NCBI GenBank assembly: GCA_965153455.1
Contig: OZ234503.1
Coordinates: forward strand, 1,426,001 to 1,490,000
Direction of reading: 5' to 3'
Origin: Sphagnum compactum
Taxonomy: Eukaryota; Bryophyta; Sphagnopsida; Sphagnales
DNA: 64,000 bases
Shown here: one piece after another, positions 12,321-24,233 of the stretch
Layout: every line of letters begins with the position of its first letter
Position numbering within the stretch: position 1 is the first letter of the stretch
Made by a program: the position numbers and the translations under genes
The notes under the pieces: model-generated
What the model was told of the DNA's origin: nothing
Database searches by the model: none
Seen by the model: only the letters and a program-made list of their open reading frames with translations

Positions 12321-12680
12321 GTTCTCTAACAATGAAATTTCTCATATACACATATATTTAAACATGATATACTTTTTTTAAAAACATTTTCTAAAGTTTC
12401 CATGAACACTTTCTTCAAGTTTTGGATTTAATCTCACTCTAAATCTTGCATTAAATAGATTTAAACATATATTTTTATTTAAGTATAAACATAAAATTTT
12501 AAGGTTTTCATGAACATTTTCCTCGCTTAATATTACTCTAAAGCTTCCATTATATATGTATATAATTATAGGGTTTCCTCTCATGGATTAGATCCACAAA
12601 GAATTTCCAAGGCAGATTCTATACATTTTTCAAGCAGCTAACTAAAGGTAGGGAGTCTATTATTAAGTCCCCTAATACCA
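12321..12680. other. AT-rich 3' flank of the MetE-like gene with a diverged ~110-bp duplication
   Basis: Two diverged copies of a segment with the shared words TTCCATGAACA / TTTTCATGAACA and CTCTAAATCTTG / CTCTAAAGCTTCC follow each other between about 12,385 and 12,560. No gene was recognised. Confidence 0.35.
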
Positions 12681-12689
12681 AGCTAGTTG

Positions 12690-13640
12690 TTTCTTACCTA
12701 AATCTAGTTTGATTATTACTCTTGTTATTAATTAGAATTGATTCTGAGCTTATTATAATATTTATCTATACATTGTTTTAAAGAGCAATTTTTTTGAAAC
12801 TTAGGTGTTTAATTTTTACTCTTGTTGTCTTGATTTAAGTTTTAATTTTAAAAAAATTCAAGCACTCTAGGTGTTGGGTTCTTACTTTTGTTTTATCAAA
12901 TGAATTTTTTTAAGTTTTATTACAATATATATGTATATATGCACAATTTTAACAAGGATAAAATTTAGAAAACATAAGGTGTTTGATCATTATTATTGTT
13001 GTATAAAATATAAAACTACCTTGAGCTTGTTACAAAATATGTGCACAATTTTTCTTAAAGAATAAATTTCAAGCATTTAAGGTGTTCGATTCTTATTTTT
13101 GTTGTATTGATTAATAAATTTGAACCCCACATTGTTGTGCACTACTGATGATGATCAACTTTTTTTTTTTGTCTTATGTTTTGATATGGTTCTCAATAAT
13201 TCATTATTATTTATGTCAATGTCAAATTTAATTTAAATTAATATACATTTCATGGACATGAAAAGACATTTGTTAATTTGTTTTTTCATATCCATGTTGG
13301 TGGATAGGAAATATAAGTGAGATAGTTATAAAATGGAAGCAATTATTAAGAAAGGTGCAAGATAGTTATTAAAAATATTAATAGGAAAAGAAAATAGATA
13401 TTAAGAAAGAAATGAAGTAACTAGGCTTGAAAATGAAATAGTTATTTTAAAAATTGTCTTTGGAATGGTCTATGGACAATTATACAAAGGATTCCAAAAA
13501 TCCCCCATATACCACTTCCATCACTAGAATAATCATGAGCTTATTACAATATATGTGCAAAATTTGAAAAGGAATAAAAGTTCAAGCACTTAAGGTGTTT
13601 GGTTTTTATCATCTTGTATTAATTATAAAATAATTATAAA
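12690..13640. repeat. Diverged AT-rich tandem repeat, ~70-130 bp spacing
   Basis: A segment with the recurring words GAGCTTATTACAATATATGTGC, a run ending in CAAGCACTTAAGGTGTTTG and then TTATTTTTGTTGTATTAATT recurs near 12,765-12,840, 12,860-12,900, 12,915-13,010, 13,020-13,120 and 13,545-13,640. The copies are strongly diverged and partly truncated, as in an old satellite or a broken dispersed repeat. No coding content. Confidence 0.5.
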
Positions 13641-15400
13641 TTGAATTATGGTTAATTATTAACAATGTGTTTGCATTGCTTATTTCAATTGAGTTTGTGG
13701 TCTTTCACATTCCTTATCTTAACATGTTTTTTCATTGTTCACTTATGTTATCTCCTAATTTATTGCATTTACAATATTTATGTGTGGATTTGTTCCCCTA
13801 ATAAATTTTTATTACAAAAAAACTTCAACATGAACGCTTGAAATATAATCATTTTATTTTAAGTGTTCATTTGTATAAATCCCATTGAAAAAAGGTTATC
13901 AAAACATCCATTCATTCTTGCAATATTCCAAAAGTACACCATAGAAGGGTTCATAAAATTTATGATTGACCACAATTGGAAGTTGACAATGATTATGAAC
14001 ATAGGGTCAAAACACATAACTAGGAGCCAAAAAAGGCATCAGATGTTAATCAAAATCAAACATTTATTTTTTATTACCATTTAAAACCATAATAATCATG
14101 ACAAGTTAGTCTTTTTTTCTCTCATATGAATGTCAAAGAACTTAGAATAAAAATTCATTTGATCCAATTTTAAGTTTTGGTTTTAATTTAGGATGTTTCA
14201 AAATGTACACCTATTGTGTTAGATGGAATCAATTTTGCAAAGGATTATCAAAAGGACTCATATAATTTTTAAAAATTCATTGAAAAAATATAGATGATAA
14301 GAACATATTAGCCACACTCAAAAAACACTCGTATTTTTTAAAATTTGAAATTCTAAAACTTAAAAAATTCAAAGAATGTTTCAAAATTATTTTAGAATTT
14401 TAGAGCTTCAAGAGTCCTTCACCACATATAAATGGGTTATAATGTACATGATGTATTAAGAAAAGTTATAAATTAGAGTATATTAAAACTAGAGAATGTG
14501 AAAATTTAATTTTTGGTGATGCCTTAAAACCTTTATCATTTTTCAAAATGAAACATTAAATTTGTAAAGAATTTGCACATTTTTAAAAATTCATATTTAT
14601 TCAATAATTACTAATAAAAAAATTGTGATGCATTGGAGAAATTTTTAATATTTTTAAAAACAAGTTACAAAAAAATTCATTCAAAAATTCATTTGCATGT
14701 AAAAATGTATTTTGGGAAAAATGACTTGTAATCCTTTTCCAAAATAATCTTTTTGGTTCTTAATTACAATTTTTGACCCCACATTGTAATAACATCTAGA
14801 GAGAAATGGTTGTTAAAGTATTGTTCATCTATATAATTCCAAAAAAAATGAAAGAGATGCAACCCATGTGGAATACAAAAAATTGTGAAACAAGTTGTAA
14901 TGACAATGTAATGCACTTAATTTTCAAGTTTGAGTAATTAGCAAATGTCTTGTATGTTGAGTTAGTTGTTATGCAAATTTTCCAAGACCATTGTGCCATT
15001 ATTACTAAACTTACAATTTATCACAATTTTTTATTCTTCATGACCAAATTTCAACTTTTTCAATGTTTTGGGAACCATTCATTTTCATTTATTTCTTATT
15101 GTTCAAGAGGTTGTGTTTACAAATTGCACGTGTTCACAATTGTATAAGGTTTATGTTGCATTGATATCATTTTCATAAATGGTGTTTGAAATTTTGTATT
15201 TAGCATTATATATACTCAAGTTGTAAACATCATATTGTCATAAGAAAACATTGGAGGTGGCAAATTACATTAGCCATAATTAAATTTTAATATTTAAAAT
15301 CCTTCAACTCAAATAATAAATTTCAATAACTTATGTAAAAAATTTATGATTATAGATGAAGTTTGTTTATGAAATTTCACATTAAAAAAGCTCTCACCGT
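13641..15400. other. AT-rich intergenic DNA, nothing recognised
   Basis: Long runs of A and T with only short open frames on both strands. I could not identify genes, RNA genes or transposon ends. Confidence 0.5.
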
Positions 15401-15404
15401 TCAA

Positions 15405-16283
15405 CAACACTTGGTGACTTGAAGCATTTGACCCATTTCATGTTGCGAGGATGTACAAATCTTAAGGAGCTTCCTCAAAGCATTGAAAGCATCTCCTCAT
15501 TATCAATACTGGACTTATTTTATTGCAAGTCCATTGAATCATTACCAACAACACTTGGTGACTTGAAGCATTTGATCGATTTAATGTTGTGAGGATGTAC
15601 AAATCTTAAGGAATTTCCTCAAAACATTGAAAACATCTCCTCATTATCAATATTGGACTTATTTTATTGCAAGTGCATTGAATCACTATCAACAACATTT
15701 GGTGACTTGAAGCATTTGACCAAACTAATCTTTCAAGGATGTGAAAATCTTAAGGACCTTCCTCAAAGAATTGGAAACATCTCCTCATTATCAATATTGG
15801 ACTTATGTTATTACAAGTCCATTGATTCACTACCAACAACACTTGGTGACTTGAAGCATTTGACCCATTTAATGTTGCGAGGATGTTCAAATCTTAAGGA
15901 GCTTCCTTAAAGCATTGGAAGCATCTCCTCATTATCAATATTGGACTTATCTTATTGCAAATCCATTGAATCACTACCAACAACACTTGGTGACTTGAAG
16001 CATTTGACCCAATCAATGTTGCGAGGATGTACAAATCTTAAGGAGTTTCCTCAAAGCATTGGAAACATCTCTTCATTATCAATATTGGACTTATTTTATT
16101 GCAAGTGCATTGAATCACTACCAACAACACTTGGTGATTTGAAGCATTTGACCCATTTAATGTTGCGAGGATGTACAAATCTTAAAGAGCTTCCTTAAAG
16201 CATTGGAAGCGTTTCCTCATTATCAATATTGGACTTATCTTATTGCAAGTCCATTACATCACTACTAACAACACTTGGTGACG
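15405..16283 (+). pseudogene. LRR fragment of a disease-resistance-type protein, 144-bp tandem array
   Basis: A 144-bp unit starts with TTGGTGACTT-type sequence at 15,411, 15,555, 15,699, 15,843, 15,987, 16,131 and (partial) 16,275, an exact period. Each unit encodes two 24-residue leucine-rich repeats, for example SLPTTLGDLKHLTHLMLRGC followed by TNLKELPQSIGNISSLSILD. The LxxLxxLxLxxCxxLxxLP pattern is typical of plant NB-LRR immune receptors. Stops interrupt the frame: TGA at about 15,590 (copy 2), and TAA in the shared FPQSI/LPQSI position at about 15,907 and 16,196 (copies 4 and 6). No NB-ARC, TIR or kinase domain is seen upstream. The array breaks off inside its seventh unit, exactly where the large inverted repeat begins. 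Confidence 0.8.
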
Positions 16284-16533
16284 TGCAACAAAGTTCAACA
16301 ACAGCTTTAGAGTTTGTAGAGAATGAAACCAAAAAACAAGCAAACGATAGAGTCGAAAGGGAATCAGTGAACAATTCTAATTTAACTAAACTTGGATGAT
16401 CAAAACTAAATTTTCGATTGATGAAACTTTGATTGGACTATGGACATTTAAAGTTGGAAATGTTTCATATTGATTGTAGGCTTTGGTAAGTTATGTTATC
16501 GCTATCAAGAAAGTAAAAATGTTGAATTTGGGG

Positions 16534-16827
16534 TAGGGTTTATTTGTGGTTTAAGGTTTTTTGATTTTGCATGAATCAAAACAAGATTATGGATTAAATA
16601 GTTCTGTGTTTGGCCAAATTTGAGACACAAAATAAAAGTTTACACATTCAAACATAAAGGACGTTTTGGAAACACATGTTATGTGCATTGAACCTCAATT
16701 CTAGAAACAAATATTTGTGTTTCAAGAATGGAGAATTTTGAATGTTGAATGCTAGATAATGGATCATGCACAATCAAAAGAGGAAAGAAGAATAGATTCC
16801 AAGAAGAAGTAAATCAATTAAATATAG
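16534..16827 (+). other. Insertion/deletion difference between palindrome arms
   Basis: In the right arm the sequence runs directly from ATGTTGAATTTGGG to CACAAGAGTGGGAT, while here ~294 bp lies between the same two words. There are no clear terminal repeats or target duplication, so a deletion from the right arm is as likely as an insertion here. Confidence 0.65.
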
Positions 16828-17049
16828 CACAAGAGTGGGATAAAGAGGTCTTTAGCTCGAGAAACAATCTAAAGCATAATATTGATTACAATAGATGCCA
16901 AAAGAATACTTAAACAATGAAATAGATTTTTCCACCCAACCATAGGATCACATAGAAGGTTTAGGCACACAATGATCCACCCCCGAGTTCAACAAATAGG
17001 ATCTACCTCACTTGAAAGCTTCATCATCAACAAGAGATCTAATATAAGG

Positions 17050-19920
17050 ATGATACCTAGCATTCTTCCTAATGTTAGGTGGTGAGATCATCCAAGCCAT
17101 GACTTGGGCTTGAGCTTCATCATATAAAGGCAATAGAAAGTTCCTATATGGACTAAACTATAAATCCTTTGTCAAGAAAAAAATAGGACCCCTAGGAGTA
17201 GGCAATGGAAATCCTTTACAAGAATACAAGAGGAAATTTAAAAAAAAAGAGGAATCCACAACAACATATGGGAAACACAAAACAAGAGTTGGATTTACTC
17301 ACAACCCAAGTTTTGTTTAGAGTGTTTCAATGGTGGGGAGTTTTCATCATCCAGGGGTGTAACGTGATGTTTGCTTTGAAGGATGGGAACTTTAACAAGC
17401 GGCATTAACACTTCCTCGAACACCTCCATGTCCGGCTCAAGAGCTAGAATATGATGGTGGAATATTTGGTGAACTTTAATGTTATTGCTTACTTGGAGGA
17501 TGCAAGTTAGAAATAAAAAAAGGAATGAAGCCATGGAAATGACCAAATGGAAAGGAATCGAAGCAAACCTATATAGGTAGACAAGTCCACAACAAGGGAT
17601 CTTGATTGAAAATAGACTTTTATCAAGACTTGAAAAGTCACATGATGAACCTCCTCGGTTGCCCAAAATGGCCTTCCATTCTTGAACTTATTCATGGTAG
17701 ACACATCTATCTAGTTGTACATGATGTTTTCATCCCGAACATTGACCCCCTTTTGTAGGAAGTCCTTAGAGGTAGGGGAGAGCATAACAGATTTGATTTG
17801 TTAAGATCCTTCACCAGTAGAGTAATTCAGCTCAATGAGGTCTGTGAAATTCTAGAGGAGAAAAATTTGAAAAAACGGGACATGCAAAAAATTGGAAATT
17901 AGAGAAGGGGAGAAAAATTGGATCCATACTTTCATGGAGGGGTCCTTTGAGCTAACAAGTGGGAGAGAATTAACAATTGCCCGCTTCATTTGAATTTGGA
18001 AGCTATAGCTTTCTAAATATGATTTGATCTCCTTGAGAACACAGAGATTATTAAGGTGGAAAAGAAAGACTACTTCATCACTTGCTAACTAATAACTTTT
18101 TCGCAAAGTCGAAGACGAAGACAACATAGTCTTCCATTAGCCTGTTTCAGACATGAATCTTTACAAAGAGAACTGAAACTAATGGCATCGGAAGGTGCCC
18201 TAGAACATAAGCAGGGACAAGGCTAACCTTGCCATTAATGATTACATGTAGAGGGAAAGAGGATGAGATTAGAAAATTTAAAATTGATTACAATGAAGGA
18301 AGGATGTTTGGGAAGGATGGAAAATATATTGAGGAGGGAGCAACTTGGTGAATGATTTCCGAGATCCTATCAAATTCCTGACGCTGGTTCCCCCTTTCTT
18401 GCTTTTGTGAGGCGATGGTTGGTCAAGAAAATGGAAGAACATTGCATTGCCATCCAATTGGCCTATTGGATGCAACTACATTGAGGATAGGCCAAGGGGG
18501 GGGGGGTGAAATGGTGAAAAGGCACATTATTACAAAATGTAGGTGCAGTTCATTATTCTTCGTTCATTAGACCAGTGAATTCATTGCTTCCCCACTAGGT
18601 CCCGTTCATTATAACTGGTGAATTCACTCATAATCCAATGAAATCATTTGTCGTATAGGGACACCTTTTGTTGTAGTGGCACCACCACCTTGAGAGAACC
18701 CTGAGGAGGAGTGAATTGTTCATGAGGAATGAAGCCACCAAAGGAAAGAGTATTCCCATGCAAAGGAACCTCGACATAATCCACCCTGGTGTCATTAATG
18801 TCCTCAATCTCAATAACATGTTATTTCCCCTTCCTCTCACCTTTTTTCTTAGAAGCCTTGATCCGAATAATTATGGATGCTTATAGGATAGATTGAAACT
18901 TGGGTTCAATTCTTTCGTGGAGGGCAACTTTGAATGTTCCTGTGCAATCCTTGGGGCAGTCAAGGTACTGCCCACAATCTAGGAGGTACAAGGACAACTA
19001 GTCTTTGAGAAGGTCTTTACGAAATATAGAGTTGTCTGCCTTGGGATCACACCAAATCTTGAGGAGGTGTGGTAGTTGATCAATGGTTCCAACTTGGAGT
19101 AGAATGTGGTAGAAGTACCTGCCCTAGAAGTAGTTGATATGAACCCAATGTGGAGATAGCAAAAAATTACAGGATGAAAAGTGAAGATTATCCCTTAAAT
19201 GCATAAATCAAGCCATTTATGCCCAACTCTCAACACCGAAAGTTGGACCTATATCAATGTTTTAAAAGATAAAAAAGAGTCAAAAAATTCAAAAGGAGGA
19301 AGCACATGATGTGTACCTGTAGAATACTCTCTTCAAAACCTCATTCACACCAGATTATTGTTCTCAACTCTTGCTTTTCTGAATTCTATCCTGGGTTTTG
19401 AATTCTCAAAAGAAGCTAGACTCTTAAATGGATTACTTTTGGATATAGCAAGTGAGAGAAACCACTATAGGGACATTTTTCATAGTTAATTCTAGGTTAG
19501 AAACTGTAGAATCATAAAACTTCAAAGCTTCCACCTCCAACTACATGAAACAAGAAATTAAAATTAGAATCAAAACAATTGAGCAGAATGGGGACCATCA
19601 TTATGAGAAAATCATGTCCATTGCAACTTGTCTATCAGGTTGTAATCTAGTTCTATCAAACATTTTTTAGTTGCATCAAATGAGTTGCAATGGACACAAT
19701 TTTCTCATAATGAAGACTAAACTTAATTGGGATGTTCACTTGGTGCTAGAATGTGGCCTCATAGAGCCATTTATCAAATTAAGCGTCAGAGAAATCAAGT
19801 GTTGGGAATTTTTTAGCCTTTCGAAAAACACCTAACTCATTCCATTACTTGAACTAAACAAGCTTCTACTCAGGAGATACACACGCGTGAGTTAGCATCT
19901 GCAGCATATCGGGTTTAGAG
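17050..19920 (-). pseudogene. Decayed coding remnant, unidentified, outer left arm
   Basis: Read on the minus strand, several blocks look like former protein, for example VSTMNKFKNGRPFW (about 17,700), EPDMEVFEEVLMPLVKVPIL (about 17,440) and SLSSLGG-like frames near 18,700. The same blocks, with substitutions and different stop positions, occur on the plus strand in the right arm at about 50,580-52,130. I do not recognise the family; a retroelement-derived protein is possible. A run of ten or so G lies at about 18,497-18,506. Confidence 0.3.
19599..19712. repeat. Hairpin-forming inverted repeat (~28-bp arms)
   Basis: CATTATGAGAAAATCATGTC with the following CATTGCAACT is mirrored about 60 bp later by AGTTGCAATGGACACAATTT and TCTCATAATG, making a stem of about 28 bp with a few mismatches. 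A matching structure exists in the right arm near 49,698-49,815. It may be a small foldback MITE. Confidence 0.5.
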
Positions 19921-21984
19921 TTCATGTCATAATGAACTTGGATTTCCTTGAGGAAATCCAAGCCAAGAGCAGGATTACACACAAGAAGGTGCTTGAAGAA
20001 TATGGAGTAGTGGTCTTTCTTGACCTATTCCATTGCGATCTCCATTCGCTCTTTGAGCTTGATGGGAGAACATTCACCTTCCACGGGGAACTCCTCATAG
20101 TACAACTTCACAACGACATCTCTAGCAATTGAAATCTTGCAATGCAAAACTAAAGAATCAGAGAACAAGGGATATGAACAATGTTACCAAGTACCAACTA
20201 CCAAGTTAGGAAAGTTAAAAAAACCAAAAAAGAAAGAATGGAGGAAAGAAAAACAAGAGATTGTTGCGTACATGGAGGTTCCCATACTTGTGTTTTCTCC
20301 ATTGGTTGGGAATGCCTTCGAGCTACCGCCTCATGCGACCCTCCCTCAGAAGAACCCATTCATATGGGAGCCTCCCTTACAACAAAAGAAATTTTGAATA
20401 TACTTTTAGGTATCTGAACTCCTAATTATTTTTCAAGTAAATTGTCCATTTCCCTTCCAATTTGTAGGCTCCACCAAACAAAGGCTCAATCAAATTATCA
20501 GGTATTTGAACTCTTAATATGTTTTCCTAATTTGATTGAGGTTAGATTGTGAATCATTACAACAGTATGTGTAAAACAAGTGTTGCATCATCTTACCAGC
20601 TTTTAAAAATATAATAAATAACTTAAATTTCCAATTGTCACCCACAAAATTAGTTCCCAATTCATATTGTAAAACTACATAGATGCAAAGTTTTTTCCTT
20701 TTGTAGTAAAACTTTCTTTCCATTGACCAAAAGTTGAAGTGATTCTTAAAAAAAGGTTAGATGAAAACGTTCTAAAAGATCCCATGTTAAGGGGTTAAAC
20801 TCACTATGTGATTGAGGATGAACAAGGCAATTAGGATAGGGACTAATTAAAGCACTTTGTTAGTTTGAATTTTGCATTCTTGTTGTTTTGGATCAGTATG
20901 ATGTGACTTGGGATGGTTCTAAAGGGAGGAGAAGATTATGATGTAGGGAGTTTTTTTTGTTTTTGGAGAAAAGAATAGAAAGAGTTGGAGGTACTTGTGG
21001 TAGAAAACCATAGATGCTATTTTGATATAGCACATATTTTAAGTGTTGTTTTGGGATTTTTTTCGACAAAACATACTGAGTAATTTGGATTCATGTTTAC
21101 AAGATTATAGAGAAGCACAAACTTCTACAGGGAATTCCATGTTCATCTTTTGTGTGAATTTCTTATAGTGTTAGATTATGATGAAAAGAAGTGTAATTTT
21201 ATTCTTGGAATTTTTTTATAAATGTATTCTAAAGTGCAGATTCTAATTACATGCAATAACCATGAATCTAATGTTGGAATGAATGGTAGTGTTAAATTTG
21301 TTGAAAATTAAGACAAATATAGTGAACATAGGCATGTGAATTGCAAATATGTTGTTATAGTAGTGTGATTTTACCATTAATTGCCATGGGTCTTTTGAAA
21401 TTTTCACAAACCCACCAAACCCTACTACACTTTTAATGGTTAGTTCATTGAAAAAAGTTAAGGTAAAACAATTAGGCCATTAAATCCAACAATTTCATTG
21501 GCCAATTCATTTTTTCACATTTAATTACATGTGCAATTGTAACTAGGATTTATAGTTGTAAATCAAGTTGAAAAGATGCCATGTGGTTTCCAAAGGCTTT
21601 TGAATCTCCTTCTAAATTGCAAAAACAACTACCTTTTCATCTATTTTGGTATGCCATTAAAAATGGATGATATAAGTGTATTTTTCATTTTCATTATCAT
21701 CCAAATCAACAGCTGCATATGCAATTGCAAACCACTTTGTAGCCATTTATGCGACTACTAGTCGTTTTTACTAAGTGACATGAAGGATAGTCATATCTAA
21801 AGTCACAAAAAGGTTGATTTGGACAAAAGTTGCAAATGCATGGGTTGGAATGGACAAGATTCCTTGTAGCATGGATAATCGAATCTTATTGTGGCAAAGG
21901 GGGATTAGATATGAAAGGGCGGACACGACTTGTCACCTTTTAGGTGAAATCATGTGAAGTTGTCGTGGGCATTCATAAAACATT

Positions 21985-22494
21985 ATGAATGTAGTACATC
22001 ATTATGGAATTTGGCACAACAACTTGTCCAAGGACAACATTATGTTGAATTTTTCGTTAAACAAACTATTTGTTGTGTACATAAGCATGAGCGATTGGGG
22101 TGAAGTCGGGCACTTGCAAGAGGTGATGCCATCCTTGTATAGGTTTGCAAAGGACCAAGATGCCACCAACGCAAAGAAAGTGCATTGGTTGGTTGCCCTA
22201 ATTTTATTTTTTTTGTAGTGAATCAAGAACTATAAGTTCCCCTTGACGAATGGTTAAGCAACATGCCACAACTTTGAGGTTTGAAGCATATTTATTAGGT
22301 AAGCTAGCAAATGTCATATGGGGTGATGATTAGGATGCAAAATATTTTGTGGACAACTCAACCAAAATGTTATTTGGGAAAGTGATCCATGACATGTATG
22401 ACCCAAATATAGAGGCACAAAGAACTGTTCAACATGTCATGCGCACATTGATGGGGCTTTCATATAAATGGATTGCATCTAACAAATGTTATTA
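21985..22494 (+). pseudogene. Protein-kinase-like C-lobe relic, left arm
   Basis: The first open stretch (21,985-22,215) contains WHNNLSKDNIML, which resembles the kinase catalytic loop HRDLKxxN, followed by MSDWGE at the place of the DFG region. A second block in another frame (about 22,274-22,491) reads LRFEAYLLGKLANVIWGD, then a stop (TAG), DAKYFVDNSTKMLFGKV and MYDPNIEAQRTVQHVMRTLM, as expected of an alpha-helical C-lobe. No N-lobe with glycine loop or VAIK lysine was found upstream. The frame change and the stop mark it as dead. An identical copy lies in the right arm. Confidence 0.5.
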
Positions 22495-23539
22495 AAGGCA
22501 GCCATACATAGTTTATAATTGTTACATATGGAATATGATGTAATTTGCATGATCTTAAAAAATGACATGTTTTTGGATTTCTGAATTTTATAAAATCCAA
22601 TTTTGTGAGTGGATCATGTTGTCATGTGTAATCAAATTTGAGATTTGTGAATTCATCCTCTTTACACATTTGAAATTTGTGGATCTATGTTTTATAATGA
22701 TGATGGGTTTCTGATAAACATAAGATACAATGATCATTTATAGTTTTACATAAATGTTGTTCGTCTATTTCATATATTTTTAAATTATGGATGGTTGGAC
22801 TTACTACCGATAATGTGTTTTGATAAATGTTCTCGTATAATTGATAGACATCAAATAATGAAAAAAAATCAATATAAATTCATTTGAAACAACATTTTTT
22901 AATGCAAATACAATCCATGTTCCCTTTGTCGACTTTTATTTCAGTTTTTCATTATTTTTTTGGCATTGCCTACCAAGGTTAGGATATTACATGTTTAGAT
23001 TCTATATAAAATGTAATAGCTTAAAGGATTTTAGCCCCCCAGGTAGTCGGTCTATTTTTATACAAGGATTTTTGAAAGATGATATTTTGCCTTGTGTTGA
23101 AACTTGAAATTAATTATAGAGTTGTGATATCTTGAAGGATTTTGGTTTATTTTACATGATTTTTTTTAAAGATTATATTTTTGCATGGTGAAATTTTGGA
23201 ATTTCGATACTTTTTTTTTTACCTTGAGTTATTTTTTAATGTAATTGGAAAGGCCATAGTGTGATACAACCTTTGTTTTCAATTGTGGGGACTTATATTG
23301 TTCTCAAATTACAATGTACATTATTTTTTATTGAAATTATATTTGAAACTGAAATATACATTTTATTTTCCAATCTTTTTGGAACAAAAACGAATTTGGG
23401 ACAACCAAATATCATTGCACGAAAACATTGGGACAATCCTCGTTTTGATGAAACCCTAGTAAACCCTTGTTGTCCATTGTCAAAAGAGTCATTGTCTAGT
23501 GACCAATCATGTTGGTGGCTTTAGAAAATGCCTCGACCC

Positions 23540-23945
23540 AAAATGGTTATTAGTGATGGAAAATGTAGAGGCTAGAAATTTGACGATAGAAAATGTGGTG
23601 ATGAAAAATGTGGCGAACAAAAAGCTAGCGACCAAAAATGTTGCGATGAAAAATTGGGTGAATGAAAAGTTGGTGACCGAAATGTGACGACCGAAAGATG
23701 GCAATCAAAAAATGTGGTTACCTAAAGATGGCAACCAAAGATGTGGCGATCGAAACCTGGCAACCAAAAACTTGACGATCGGAACGTGTGGCGACTGAAA
23801 GTTGTGGCAACTGAATTCTTGTGGCGATTGATGGCGACCAAATTTTCTGATGATCGAAAACATGTGGCGATTGAAATGTGTGGTGATCGAATTCTTGTAG
23901 CAACTGAAATTTTGGCAACCAAATTCTTGGGGCAACTAATCTTTT
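23540..23945. repeat. Degenerate minisatellite, unit like TGGCGACCGAAAATG, left arm
   Basis: About 25 loosely conserved copies of a 13-20 bp unit built on GGCGACC/GGCGATC followed by GAAA. The spacing varies and the unit slides between GATCGAAA, CAACCAAA and CGACTGAA forms. Open frames through it on both strands are by-products of the repeat and not genes. It lies ~300 bp before the Mutator-like element. Confidence 0.75.
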
Positions 23946-24233
23946 AGATACAATTTTGGTCATTGGATCTTGAGATTCAAATAATTTGATTAATTCTACC
24001 CATGTTAAAGCCAATATTTGGCATGATTGGATATGTGAGATTACATTATTGTTCAAGCAAATTTTATTAATTGTTAAAACCAATGCATCTCTATTCTCCC
24101 ATGCACTAATGTTTCTTGCTCCTATGAGAGGTAAAAGAGGAGTTTTAACAATTATTTGTGTTGTTGTAAGTGCAATTGGTTTGACTTCTTTTTTATCAAC
24201 TAACAACCATAACTTTTTTGTCTTAAAATAAAA

